DNA from: Bacteroidales bacterium UBA5382
GTDB lineage: Bacteria > Bacteroidota > Bacteroidia > Bacteroidales > Dysgonomonadaceae
Assembly (NCBI GenBank): GCA_002409745.1
Contig: DHOU01000039.1
Location: forward strand, 62,001 to 126,000
Direction of reading: 5' to 3'
Length of the DNA: 64,000 nt
The notes below the pieces were generated by a model that saw only the letters and a list, made by a program, of their open reading frames with translations, was not told where the DNA came from and ran no database searches. The translations under genes were made by a program, and so were the position numbers. Shown in pieces: positions 52,634 through 61,918 of the stretch; positions within the stretch are counted from its first letter, which is position 1, and each line of letters begins with the position of its first letter.

Positions 52634-53677
52634 ATGGATATTGCAAAACGCACCTCAGAAAATCCTCTTTTACGTCCTTCCGATTTGAAGCCCTGTATCG
52701 AAGGTATGGAAATCGTCTGTTTACTTAATCCGGGCGTATTTAAAATGAACCGGAAAATAGGACTATTGCTGAGAGTGGCGGAAAGACCGGCACAAATCGA
52801 AGGAAAAATTAGTTTTCCTGTATATAATGCTCAAGGGAAAATAGAAGTAGTGTCATTCGATAAAAATGATCCGTTATTGGATGCGACGGATCCGCGTGTA
52901 ATCAAATATAAAGGGCGCGATTATCTGACTACCTTATCTTATCTCCGGTTGGTTTGGAGTGAGGATGGCATTCGTTTTTACGAAGATCCCGCTTTCCCTC
53001 CCGTTTATGGGGAAGGAATGCTCGAATCTTTTGGAATCGAAGATTGCCGCGTGGCGACTATGGAAGACGGGTATTATTTGACTTTTACAGAGGTTTCGCC
53101 TTTTGGGGTAGGAGTAGGATTAATCGTGACGAAAGATTTTAAACAATTCGACCGTAAAGGCATGATTCTTCCTCCTCATAATAAAGATTGTGCGTTATTT
53201 GAAGAAAAAATAAACGGTAAGTATTATGCGCTCCATCGCCCCAGCAGCCCGGAACTGGGGGGCAATTACATCTGGTTGGCGGAGTCTCCCGATCGCCTGC
53301 ATTGGGGAAATCATACGTGCCTGGCTGTTACAAGGGAAAATCGTTGGGACGCGGCACGGATCGGGGCGGGCGCGGCACCCATAAAAACCTCCGAAGGATG
53401 GTTGGTAATCTATCATGGAGCCGATAATGAACACCGGTATTGCCTCGGAGCACTGCTGCTTGATTTAAACAATCCCTCAAAAGTGCTAGCGAGGAGCAAG
53501 GAACCTATCATGGAGCCGATTGCCGAATATGAACAAACAGGCTTTTTCGGCAATGTCGTTTTTACCAATGGTCATCTTGTAAATGGCGATAACCTGAAGA
53601 TATATTATGGCGCGAGTGATGAAGTCATTTGCCGTGCGGAATTTTCGATCGGGGATATTTTAAACACATTAAAATAA
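52634..53677 (+). CDS. glycoside hydrolase family 130 phosphorylase (beta-mannoside type)
   Basis: A 347-residue five-bladed propeller enzyme, no signal peptide, so cytoplasmic. LLNPGVFKMNRKIGLLLRVA, ESFGIEDCRVATMEDGYYLT (the E-D-x-R block holding the catalytic Asp), KDCALFEEKINGKYYALHRP and RIGAGAAPIKTSEGWLVIYH are GH130 landmarks. GH130 enzymes phosphorolyse beta-mannosides such as mannosyl-glucose, mannobiose or mannosyl-GlcNAc to mannose 1-phosphate. It heads the operon, just before the transporter that would bring its disaccharide in. Confidence 0.9.
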   Translation: MDIAKRTSENPLLRPSDLKPCIEGMEIVCLLNPGVFKMNRKIGLLLRVAERPAQIEGKISFPVYNAQGKIEVVSFDKNDPLLDATDPRVIKYKGRDYLTTLSYLRLVWSEDGIRFYEDPAFPPVYGEGMLESFGIEDCRVATMEDGYYLTFTEVSPFGVGVGLIVTKDFKQFDRKGMILPPHNKDCALFEEKINGKYYALHRPSSPELGGNYIWLAESPDRLHWGNHTCLAVTRENRWDAARIGAGAAPIKTSEGWLVIYHGADNEHRYCLGALLLDLNNPSKVLARSKEPIMEPIAEYEQTGFFGNVVFTNGHLVNGDNLKIYYGASDEVICRAEFSIGDILNTLK

Positions 53678-53684
53678 GGAGGGT

Positions 53685-54950
53685 ATGTTTGATAAACTTG
53701 CCGGTGAATATACGTTTTTCAAGACGCAGGAACTGAATGTGAGGACATTGCTTATAACAAATATGTTATATGCCATGATACTGCCGGTTATTGAAATTTT
53801 CGTGGGAGCATACATTATGAGGAATACGAATAATTCTTCTTATGTGTTTACTTATCAACTCAGCATGTATTGCGGTATTGTGGCGACTTCTGCTCTTAAC
53901 GGATTGCTGATAAAGAAAATAAAAGCCAGCCTGTTGTATGGATTCGGAATCATCCTTTCCACTGTCGTTTTAATGGCCATGATGTTCTTTTCTTTTGTGG
54001 GGATCCTACATTTAAGCATTGCGGGATTCGTTTTAGGGGCATCCACAGGCTTCTTTTGGACGAATCGCTATTTATTGACCCTGAATGCAACGAATGATGA
54101 AAACCGCAATTATTTTTTTGGGTTGGAATCTTTCTTTTTCTCTCTGTGGAGTATTGTGGTTCCTCTTTTTGTCGGAGCGATTTTGTCTTGGACGGACGGA
54201 CGAGTTTTTCTGAGTAAGATGTTGACGGTGAATAGCGGATATCAAATGGTAACGGTCATTGCTTTTATGATTGCCATCGGAGCTTGCATAGCCCTTTCGA
54301 AGGGAAACTTCAAAAATCCCGTTCAAAAAAAGTTTTTCTATATCAAATTCCATATCCTTTGGCGCAAACTATTGGCATTAGCTGGTTTGAAAGGATTGGT
54401 GCAAGGCTTTCTGGTGACGGCGCCTGCCGTGTTGGTCCTGAAACTTGTGGGGAATGAAGGTTCGTTAGGATTGATTCAGGGTATCGGCGGAGGATTAACG
54501 GCTATTATCGTGTATATATTAGGACGTGTGGCAAAGCCTCAAGACCGTATGAAAATATTTGGTTTCGGGTTACTGGTCTTTTTCGTCGGAACACTGTTTA
54601 ACGCGATTCTTTTCTCTGCAATAGGAGTCATTATCTTTGTCCTTTGCAAAGTATTGTTTCAACCCTTGCACGATCTGGCCTATTTCCCGACCATGATGAA
54701 AACCATCGATGCCGTATCCGCCATCGAAAAAAGGAATGAATATGCCTATATTATGAGCCATGAAATCGGCTTGTTTGCCGGAAGAGCCACCGGAATGCTG
54801 CTGTTCATCCTATTGGCTTATTATATTTCCGACACCTTTGCGTTGAAGTATGCATTGGTCATTGTCGGTGCCGTTCAATTATTGTCATTGCCTTTGGCAA
54901 AAAGGATTATTAAAGATATCGATACAAACAAATATTCAACAGAAATTTAA
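53685..54950 (+). CDS. major facilitator superfamily transporter
   Basis: A 421-residue protein with about twelve membrane helices, including LLITNMLYAMILPVIEIFVG near residue 25 and a long first cytoplasmic half. GFVLGASTGFFWTNRYLLTL and PLHDLAYFPTMMKTIDAVS are distinctive segments. It follows the GH130 gene by 7 bases and touches the next gene, so it is best read as an inner-membrane importer of the mannoside processed by GH130. This pairing recurs in mannan and N-glycan loci. The substrate is inferred. Confidence 0.85.
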   Translation: MFDKLAGEYTFFKTQELNVRTLLITNMLYAMILPVIEIFVGAYIMRNTNNSSYVFTYQLSMYCGIVATSALNGLLIKKIKASLLYGFGIILSTVVLMAMMFFSFVGILHLSIAGFVLGASTGFFWTNRYLLTLNATNDENRNYFFGLESFFFSLWSIVVPLFVGAILSWTDGRVFLSKMLTVNSGYQMVTVIAFMIAIGACIALSKGNFKNPVQKKFFYIKFHILWRKLLALAGLKGLVQGFLVTAPAVLVLKLVGNEGSLGLIQGIGGGLTAIIVYILGRVAKPQDRMKIFGFGLLVFFVGTLFNAILFSAIGVIIFVLCKVLFQPLHDLAYFPTMMKTIDAVSAIEKRNEYAYIMSHEIGLFAGRATGMLLFILLAYYISDTFALKYALVIVGAVQLLSLPLAKRIIKDIDTNKYSTEI

Positions 54951-54965
54951 ATGGGAGAAGATAAT

Positions 54966-56678
54966 ATGAAAAAACATCGCTTGTATTTTGGACTTTTTTT
55001 ACTCGTTGCTTTATTTTCGTGTGAGTCGAAGAAACCTTTCGGTGATGCGGTTATCCAAAAGCCGGTTGCCCGCATTGAATCCATGCCTGATTTCCCGAAA
55101 CCGTATAAAATAATTGATTGGAAACAGAAAGCGATTGATTTCGATGAATATGTTTTTGATTTTAATACCGATAGGGAAACGGGGCCGTTGATTTGGCTGG
55201 ATAATCATCAACGGAATATACCGCAACAAACATTCGGGCTTTATACCGCTATCAATGATTCCCGGCAAGGCCCCGATAATAATAACGGGGAGTTTCATGA
55301 AAGTTTGACTTCTTTTTCTGCGATATTGGGCGCCGGATTGATGGGGATTGACAAAACCAATCAAAACGGATATAATTACGTGAAAATGATTCAGAATTAT
55401 TTTAATTCCGATATCGGATGGAATATCATGATGAATAATACCTGTCCTGAAACGGCTTCTTTAGGGGGCGGATATGGACGGGACTGGTGGTACGATATAT
55501 TGCCGAATGTCTTATATTATAATATCTGCGATATATTCCCGGATGTAGAGAATGCGGATGAAATACAACGAGCTATTGCGGAACAATTTTATAAGGCCGA
55601 TTCGGTATTGAATGGAAATTATGATTATTCTTATTTTGATTATGCTCAAATGAAAGGAATGGTCAATCATATCCCGCTTCAGCAAGATGCTGCCGGAGGC
55701 CACGGGTATGTCCTGTTGGCGGCCTATAAAAAATATGGAGATAAGCGTTATCTGGAACGGGCCAAATCGGCAATCAACGCCTTGAATAATCAACAGGAAA
55801 GCCGGTTTTATGAAATATTGCTTCCTATCGGAATATATACGGCTGCGCGTTTAAATGCCGAAGAAGGAACAAATTACGATATCCATAAAATGTTGGATTG
55901 GGTATTTGAGGGTACTAAAAATCCCAACGCCCGGCAAGGGTGGGGAGTCATTGTCGGCAAATGGGGCGACTATGATGTAAGCGGTTTACAAGGGAGCATT
56001 ACAGATGGCGGAGGATACGCGTTTTTGATGAATAGTATGAAAATGGCGATGGCTTTGGTGCCTTTGGTTAAATATGCGCCCGAATATGCTCGGGCGATTG
56101 GAAAATGGATGCTGAATAATGTGAATGCCTCCCGTCTCTTTTTTCCCGCTGAAATCCCCGATGAAAATCAGTGGTTACCCGAAATGAAAGACTATACACA
56201 TTCCATAATCGCTTATGAAGGGTTGCGTTATGAGGACGATTACGGCAACCCGTGGCTGAAAGGCGTTCATCCGGTTGCATTGGGCGATGGGCCGAAATGG
56301 GACAAGAATAATCCCAAGGAATCGATGTTCAGTGTTTACAGTACCGCGCCTGTGGGCATTATGGGTGCTATCGTGGATACGACGAATGTAGAAATGATTC
56401 TTAAGTTGAATTGTAATGCGACCGATTTTTATTCGGATAGAAAGTTTCCGACGTACCTTTTCTTTAATCCCTATAATGAGGTTAAAACCATAAGGTATAG
56501 CGTCTCGGAAAATCATTCCGATATTTTTGATATCGTTTCAAAAAGATATGTCGCAAAAAATGTGGCAAAACAAGTGGAAATAGCGTTGCCGGCTAATGAA
56601 GCTTCTATTTTGGTCGAAATACCCGCAGGCGCTAAAATAGAGGGGAAAGACCATCAATTCTTTAATCATGACCGATAA
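54966..56678 (+). CDS. uncharacterised lipoprotein, probable alpha/alpha-barrel carbohydrate-active enzyme
   Basis: A 570-residue lipoprotein read from ATG 54966 (signal ends VALFSC; an ATG at 54951 touches the previous stop and gives a poorer signal). The central part has repeated helical segments (HGYVLLAAYKKYGDKRYLER, YEILLPIGIYTAARLNAEEG, GGGYAFLMNSMKMAMALVPL) like six-hairpin alpha/alpha toroids. The C-terminal 100 residues are a beta-domain (KFPTYLFFNPYNEVKTIRYS). Acids that could be catalytic are in GRDWWYDILPN and GGYGRDWWYD. I cannot match it to a numbered glycosidase or lyase family. Position between MFS and SusC makes a surface or periplasmic glycan-cleaving role likely. Confidence 0.7.
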   Translation: MKKHRLYFGLFLLVALFSCESKKPFGDAVIQKPVARIESMPDFPKPYKIIDWKQKAIDFDEYVFDFNTDRETGPLIWLDNHQRNIPQQTFGLYTAINDSRQGPDNNNGEFHESLTSFSAILGAGLMGIDKTNQNGYNYVKMIQNYFNSDIGWNIMMNNTCPETASLGGGYGRDWWYDILPNVLYYNICDIFPDVENADEIQRAIAEQFYKADSVLNGNYDYSYFDYAQMKGMVNHIPLQQDAAGGHGYVLLAAYKKYGDKRYLERAKSAINALNNQQESRFYEILLPIGIYTAARLNAEEGTNYDIHKMLDWVFEGTKNPNARQGWGVIVGKWGDYDVSGLQGSITDGGGYAFLMNSMKMAMALVPLVKYAPEYARAIGKWMLNNVNASRLFFPAEIPDENQWLPEMKDYTHSIIAYEGLRYEDDYGNPWLKGVHPVALGDGPKWDKNNPKESMFSVYSTAPVGIMGAIVDTTNVEMILKLNCNATDFYSDRKFPTYLFFNPYNEVKTIRYSVSENHSDIFDIVSKRYVAKNVAKQVEIALPANEASILVEIPAGAKIEGKDHQFFNHDR

Positions 56679-56726
56679 TGAAGAGTTCGTTTTTTAAATT
56701 ATTAATCTAAACAAATGTAAAATGAG

Positions 56727-59700
56727 ATGAAAAAGCAAATTTTAAATGTAAGGAAAGCAACAGCATTCCTACTCCTGTGGATGTTTTCCTTGTGTATGTT
56801 TTCACAGAATGTTACCGTTAGCGGTAATGTGACCGATATAAAAGGAGAGCCGCTGGTCGGGGTGACGATTGTCGTAAAAGGGCAAACCTCGCTGGGTACC
56901 ATTAGTGACATGGATGGCCATTATACCTTAACGGATATCCAACCGGAGGCAATATTGGTATTCTCTTACGTAGGATACGTGACGCAGGAAATTCCGGTTA
57001 ACGGAAAGACCGTTATGGATGTTTCGATGGAGGAAGACACGGAGGTTTTGGAAGAAGTCGTGGTGGTCGGATATGGAACACAACGAAAAAGCGATTTGAC
57101 CGGCTCCATTGCATCCATTACAGAAAAAGACTTTAAAAATTATGCGGTTTCCAATGCTTCCGAACTGTTAGTTGGGAAAGCTGCCGGGGTATTCGCTTCT
57201 GCACCGTCCGGACAACCGGGAGCCGAGACTGTTATCCGTATCAGAGGATTCGGAACCGTAAACGATAACAATCCGTTGTATGTCGTGGATGGACAATTCA
57301 TGGATAATATCCGTAGCCTGAATCCTTCGGATATTGATCGCATTGAAGTATTGAAAGATGCCTCAGCCACGGCGATTTATGGATCCCGAGGTTCAAACGG
57401 GGTTATTTTAATTACGACAAAGGGTGGTATAAAAGATAAAATGACCGTTACGTTGGATGCTTATATGGGAGTGCAAAATAGTTATCAGGCTTTAGACATG
57501 ATGAATAGCGAGCAATACTATCACTTCATTCAGGAAGCTTTTAAAAATGATGAAAACTTCCAGCAGTCTATGAAAGGTAAATTTACGAATCAATATAATA
57601 AAGGATACGATACGGATTGGTGGGATGAAGTGACACGTACCGCTTTCAATCAAAACTATAACCTCAGTATACGTAAAGGTACCGACAATTCGAGAACGGC
57701 ATTGAGTCTCGGCTATTTGGACAATGAAGGGCCGGTGATTACGACACAATTTCAACGGGTGTCGCTCCGCCTTAACCAAGAATATGATTTGAATGATTTC
57801 TTGACGGTGGGCACCAATGTCGGTTTGGCTAAAATAACATCAAAAGATACCGGAGCGCTCCCGAGTTTCGATCAAATTCAGAAGGCGGATCCTTTTACAC
57901 CTGTTATCAACTCGTTGGTCGATCCTGCTTCTGAAAATTACGAATATAATAAATATGCTCCTACGGAATGGTCTTTCGATCCCAATCCGGTTTCTATGCT
58001 GGAATTACCCGACAGACAGGATGATTTTTTTAATGTATTCGGAAATGTTTTTGCGAACGTGAAATTATTCGACGGCCTGACTTATCGTGTACAATATAGC
58101 TTTGAGAAGAATAATCAGGTATTCAAAGATTTCCGTCCCTTATATTCGGCGACTTTCTCCGAAGATAATCTGGCAAACAGGGAAAGCAAATATACGACCG
58201 AAACCAAATTGACTTATAATAATGAGCAGACATTCAATTACATTATCGAGCAACGGCTCAATTATAACAAACAAATAAACAATCACCGTCTCGATGTCAT
58301 GGGGGCTATGACTTATGAAAAGAATGCATTGGAAACGATCCATGCCTACAAGACAAAAGCGCTCGGAAATGAAGACATCTATCGGGTGTTGGATGCCCAG
58401 ACAATCGGTGATCAGGCTTCAGGAAAAAAAGAAACTTCGGCCATGTTGTCTTATATCGGGCGTCTGAATTATACGTATGCCGATAAGTATCTGGCAACTG
58501 TCAGTTTTCGTGCTGACGGCTCTTCCCGGTTTGCTACCGGTAACCGTTGGGGATATTTTCCTTCTTTCGCTTTAGGATGGAGAATTTCCAATGAAAATTT
58601 CTTTCAAAACATGAATATCGATAATTGGTTGTCCGATTTGAAGCTTCGCGCCGGTTGGGGACAAAACGGGAACCAACGCATCGACAGGGATGCGCCTTAT
58701 ACGTTAATCGGAACAAATAATGAAAACCAGTGGTATTTCGGTAATGGCTTCTCACAAGGCTACATTCCGGTATATACGGGAAACAGAGACATCAAGTGGG
58801 AAACCAGTCAACAGACCAATATCGGTTTGGACGCCGTCTTTTTCAGAAATAAAGTAGATATGTCTATCGACTTCTATATAAAAAGAACGAAAGACATGTT
58901 ATTGGCCATGCCTATTCCCGCCTTCGGATCTTTTTCAACGGATCCCTTTTTTAATGCAGGCGACCTGAAGAATAAAGGGGTTGAATTTACCGCTAACTAC
59001 CGGAATAGTATCGGAAAAGACTTTAATTACAATGTTGGTGTTAATTTGTCGACTTATAAGACGACCGTAACCGGCTTGGTCTCGGAATATTTAAGCGGTT
59101 CCGTCAGCCGGACGTATGTGGGAGGGCCTATCGGTCGTTTCTGGGGATACAAGCAAACAGGCATCTTCCAAAATCAGGAAGAAATTAATAAGTATGTGGA
59201 TAAGAAAGGTGTGAAAATCCAGCCGAATGCGCAACCGGGAGATTTTAAGTTTGCGAAACTAACGGAAGAAGGCGCTTTGAATGATAATGACCGGACGTTC
59301 ATCGGCAATCCGAATCCGGATTTGATTTTCGGAGTGAACCTCGGGTTCAATTATAAAAATTTCGATTTCTCTGCATTCTTCCAAGGAGCCGTAGGTAACG
59401 ATATTTATAATGTTGCGAAAGGGAATTTAGCTACTGCCGGCAGACAAAATGCCCTTGCCGACGCGTACGCAAAGGCTTGGCGAAAAGAAGGCGATCAGAC
59501 GGTTTATCCGCGCATTACCAACTCCGATACGAACGATAATTATCGCATTTCTTCTTTTTATGTAGAAGACGGTTCGTATATAAGGCTTCAAAATATCCAG
59601 TTGGGATATACCATTCCTAAACTGTTGGTTGAAAAAACAAAGCTGTTTTCAAGTTGCAGATGGTATGTTTCCGCGCAAAACTTATTTACCCTTACCGGCT

Positions 59701-59813
59701 ATACGGGATTAGACCCTGAAATAGGAGTCGCGAGTCCTCTGAATATGGGAATTGATAATACACGTTATCCGACTTCCCGAACACTTGTCATTGGTTGTAA
59801 CTTACAATTTTAA
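56727..59813 (+). CDS. SusC-type TonB-dependent glycan importer
   Basis: A 1028-residue outer membrane transporter. Signal peptide 1-26 (ends MFSQN), carboxypeptidase-like domain (VSGNVTDIKGEPLVGVTIVV), then the SusC-specific TonB box region DTEVLEEVVVVGYGTQRKSD, plug (IRIRGFGTVNDNNPLYVVDG, RIEVLKDASATAIYGSRGSN) and a barrel ending VIGCNLQF. It forms a pedal-bin complex with SusD, 9 bases downstream, and imports oligosaccharides. Confidence 0.96.
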   Translation: MKKQILNVRKATAFLLLWMFSLCMFSQNVTVSGNVTDIKGEPLVGVTIVVKGQTSLGTISDMDGHYTLTDIQPEAILVFSYVGYVTQEIPVNGKTVMDVSMEEDTEVLEEVVVVGYGTQRKSDLTGSIASITEKDFKNYAVSNASELLVGKAAGVFASAPSGQPGAETVIRIRGFGTVNDNNPLYVVDGQFMDNIRSLNPSDIDRIEVLKDASATAIYGSRGSNGVILITTKGGIKDKMTVTLDAYMGVQNSYQALDMMNSEQYYHFIQEAFKNDENFQQSMKGKFTNQYNKGYDTDWWDEVTRTAFNQNYNLSIRKGTDNSRTALSLGYLDNEGPVITTQFQRVSLRLNQEYDLNDFLTVGTNVGLAKITSKDTGALPSFDQIQKADPFTPVINSLVDPASENYEYNKYAPTEWSFDPNPVSMLELPDRQDDFFNVFGNVFANVKLFDGLTYRVQYSFEKNNQVFKDFRPLYSATFSEDNLANRESKYTTETKLTYNNEQTFNYIIEQRLNYNKQINNHRLDVMGAMTYEKNALETIHAYKTKALGNEDIYRVLDAQTIGDQASGKKETSAMLSYIGRLNYTYADKYLATVSFRADGSSRFATGNRWGYFPSFALGWRISNENFFQNMNIDNWLSDLKLRAGWGQNGNQRIDRDAPYTLIGTNNENQWYFGNGFSQGYIPVYTGNRDIKWETSQQTNIGLDAVFFRNKVDMSIDFYIKRTKDMLLAMPIPAFGSFSTDPFFNAGDLKNKGVEFTANYRNSIGKDFNYNVGVNLSTYKTTVTGLVSEYLSGSVSRTYVGGPIGRFWGYKQTGIFQNQEEINKYVDKKGVKIQPNAQPGDFKFAKLTEEGALNDNDRTFIGNPNPDLIFGVNLGFNYKNFDFSAFFQGAVGNDIYNVAKGNLATAGRQNALADAYAKAWRKEGDQTVYPRITNSDTNDNYRISSFYVEDGSYIRLQNIQLGYTIPKLLVEKTKLFSSCRWYVSAQNLFTLTGYTGLDPEIGVASPLNMGIDNTRYPTSRTLVIGCNLQF

Positions 59814-59822
59814 GAAAGGATT

Positions 59823-61382
59823 ATGATGAAAAATTTAGGACTGATAGTGACTTTCGTAACGCTACTGTGTGTAAATTATAGTTGTTCATTGGATGAACCG
59901 AGTTACGGAAAAACAACAACGGAAAATTTCTATAAAAAAGAAAGCGACATTGATTATGCGCTTACAGGAGCGTATCTTCAATTAAGAAATACATGGAATG
60001 AATATGCTCTTAATTTTTATTTATTGGGCGATTGTACGACCGACGATGCCTTAAAAGGCGGGGGCGATGACGGAGACAGACGGGAAGTTCTTGATTTGTC
60101 AAACTTTATTGTGTATACGACGAATGCGGAAGTGGCGCGTCGTTGGACAATACTTTACGAGCTCATCAATCGTTGCAATGATGTTATTCAGTATGCACCC
60201 GATGCAATAGGCGATGCAGACAGGCTTACCCGGTATGCCAATGAAGCGAAAGCTTTGCGCGCCTTCGGCTATTATTCGCTGGTAACCACTTTTGGAGGAG
60301 TGCCGTTAATAACGAAACCGATGACACCCGCCGAAATATTAAAAGTGCCCCGGGCTGATATCGCTGCTGTGTACCAATTGATTGAGACGGACTTAATGGA
60401 TGCGGCAAGCAATCTCCCGGCTAAAAGCCAATACAGTGAAAAAGACGCTTATAGGGTAACGCGTGGTTTTGCAAAAGTGATGCTGGCTAAATCGTATATG
60501 TTTAGAAGCGATTTTGAGAATGCCGAAAAATGGTTGAAAGAAGTCGTGGAGGTCGATAAAGATTATGAGTTACTGCCTGATTATGGGCTCAATTGGACGC
60601 CGGCTTATGAGAATAGCCGTGAATCGGTATTTGAAATTGCGGCTAAACTATATGATAAGAATATTGCCACCGGTACCAATGTCCCTCACTTCTTTACAAG
60701 CAGAAACGTATCCGGTTATCAGGGATACGGATTTCATGTGCCCACGCAGGATTTATACACGGCCTTCGATGCCGATGATCCCCGTATTACCTATGTATTT
60801 ACCCGAACCGGAGACCGTTATGCGGGAGATACCGAAGACCAGGATAATTCGCAATCCGTTACGGGATATCATGATTATAAAATGACGGTTCCGCGGGTTG
60901 AAAAAGAAGGATATGATGTTTGGATGATTCCGTACAACATCCGGATGATCCGTTATGCCGATGTCCTTCTTTTGTATGCCGAAGCGCTTAATGAAAACGG
61001 AAAAGCAAGCAATGCCTTGGTATACGTGAACAAGATAAGGGAAAGGGCAAGAAATACGAATCCTGTTGACCCTCGCAGATCGAAACAGGCCTATATTCCG
61101 CCTACGACAAATAATACATTGCCGGATATCACCGCCACCGGGCAAACGGAGTTACGACAAGCGATATGGCATGAACGCAGATGTGAACTGGCGATGGAAG
61201 GATGGCGGCGCGATGATTTGATGAGGCAAAAGCGTTTTGGTGAAACAATGAGAGCGTATGCTGATAAATATAATACGACCAAAGGAGCCAATTTTACCGA
61301 TTCGAGAGATTATTTGCTCCCTATCCCCCAAGATGAAATCGACAAATCCAATAATGTATTAACTCAAAACGAGGGTTATTAG
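59823..61382 (+). CDS. SusD-type surface glycan-binding lipoprotein (RagB/SusD)
   Basis: A 519-residue lipoprotein (signal ends LCVNYSC). An N-terminal SusD-like region (SYGKTTTENFYKKESDIDYA, TDDALKGGGDDGD) leads to TPR-type helices (YANEAKALRAFGYYSLVTTF) and the C-terminal RagB/SusD domain (YNIRMIRYADVLLLYAEALN, AIWHERRCELAMEGWRRDDL, LLPIPQDEID). It caps the SusC transporter at the cell surface and binds its glycan. It is the last gene of the GH130-MFS-lipoprotein-SusC-SusD operon. Confidence 0.96.
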   Translation: MMKNLGLIVTFVTLLCVNYSCSLDEPSYGKTTTENFYKKESDIDYALTGAYLQLRNTWNEYALNFYLLGDCTTDDALKGGGDDGDRREVLDLSNFIVYTTNAEVARRWTILYELINRCNDVIQYAPDAIGDADRLTRYANEAKALRAFGYYSLVTTFGGVPLITKPMTPAEILKVPRADIAAVYQLIETDLMDAASNLPAKSQYSEKDAYRVTRGFAKVMLAKSYMFRSDFENAEKWLKEVVEVDKDYELLPDYGLNWTPAYENSRESVFEIAAKLYDKNIATGTNVPHFFTSRNVSGYQGYGFHVPTQDLYTAFDADDPRITYVFTRTGDRYAGDTEDQDNSQSVTGYHDYKMTVPRVEKEGYDVWMIPYNIRMIRYADVLLLYAEALNENGKASNALVYVNKIRERARNTNPVDPRRSKQAYIPPTTNNTLPDITATGQTELRQAIWHERRCELAMEGWRRDDLMRQKRFGETMRAYADKYNTTKGANFTDSRDYLLPIPQDEIDKSNNVLTQNEGY

Positions 61383-61470
61383 TAATTGATCGGATAAGCG
61401 ATTTCGAAATATGGATACCTTATTCGGCCAATAGTTTCGCCGAATAGAAATCGTCCATTGCCTGTATAGA

Positions 61471-61507
61471 AAACCGGCTGCCTGTTTCAAAGACATACAG
61501 CCGGTTT
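61471..61507 (-). terminator. hairpin downstream of the susD gene and of a gene remnant
   Basis: AAACCGGCTG (61471-61480) pairs with CAGCCGGTTT (61498-61507). It is nearly the same stem as the terminator at 46386-46427 and stands in the same place relative to the eroded gene tail at 61521. It may now end the susCD transcript, though its T-run is weak on that side. Confidence 0.55.
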
Positions 61508-61520
61508 CTGTTGATCCTAT

Positions 61521-61589
61521 TTACATCTGTACACCCGCTTGGTTGATCCTTGATCGGTTACTTCGCATAGATGCCCGAATAATATAGAA
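61521..61589 (-). pseudogene. second eroded 3' end of the 46445-family gene
   Basis: On the minus strand 61589-61521 reads FYIIRASMRSNRSRINQAGV and ends QM followed by TAA. The intact protein has FYGFLKEANRSNQAGVQ at the same place. The CCGGCTG hairpin follows just as it does in the intact copy. The N-terminal four fifths are not detectable. Confidence 0.68.
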
Positions 61590-61645
61590 CGAGAAAAGGG
61601 ACTTACGATTTACTGTAAATCCCTCTGCCTAATTATTTCCAACTG

Positions 61646-61719
61646 TAGCGAGAGGGGGGCATGATCCCCCGACCTCGCGATTATGAATCGCGCGCTCTAA
61701 CCAACTGAGCTATCTCGCC
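61646..61719 (-). tRNA. tRNA-Met (CAT)
   Basis: A 74-base cloverleaf on the minus strand: acceptor GGCGAGA/TCTCGCT, D arm GCTCAGTTGGTTAGAGC, anticodon stem CGCGA/TCGCG enclosing TTCATAA (anticodon CAT), T arm GGGGG-ATCATGC-CCCCC by eye. CCA is not encoded. A CAT anticodon can be elongator Met, initiator Met, or lysidine-modified Ile. The G1-T72 wobble pair and lack of an unpaired first base argue against an initiator. Met versus Ile2 is not settled. Confidence 0.9.
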
Positions 61720-61751
61720 GACAATGTAAGTTCGTTTCCGTTTTGGAAGTG

Positions 61752-61782
61752 CAAAAGTAGTATAACTTTTCCAATTTTCCAA
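61752..61782 (-). promoter_or_regulatory. promoter of tRNA-Met
   Basis: On the minus strand TTG (61782-61780) and TACTTTTG (61759-61752) are 20 bases apart, matching the -33/-7 consensus. The tRNA starts 32 bases downstream. Confidence 0.65.
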
Positions 61783-61876
61783 CTCTTCAACGGAAATATG
61801 CAACAACGATGAAACATTTTTTAGAGGATTTCCCTACTTACTCTTTCATAATCATGGATTCTTACATAGAAAATGT

Positions 61877-61884
61877 TATTTTTG
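61877..61884 (+). promoter_or_regulatory. -7 element for mutS2
   Basis: TATTTTTG fits TAnnTTTG and lies 34 bases before the GTG start of mutS2. No clear TTG is seen at the -33 distance. Confidence 0.45.
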
Positions 61885-61918
61885 CAGTCGAATTAAAAAC
61901 AATACACCCGGTTAAATA

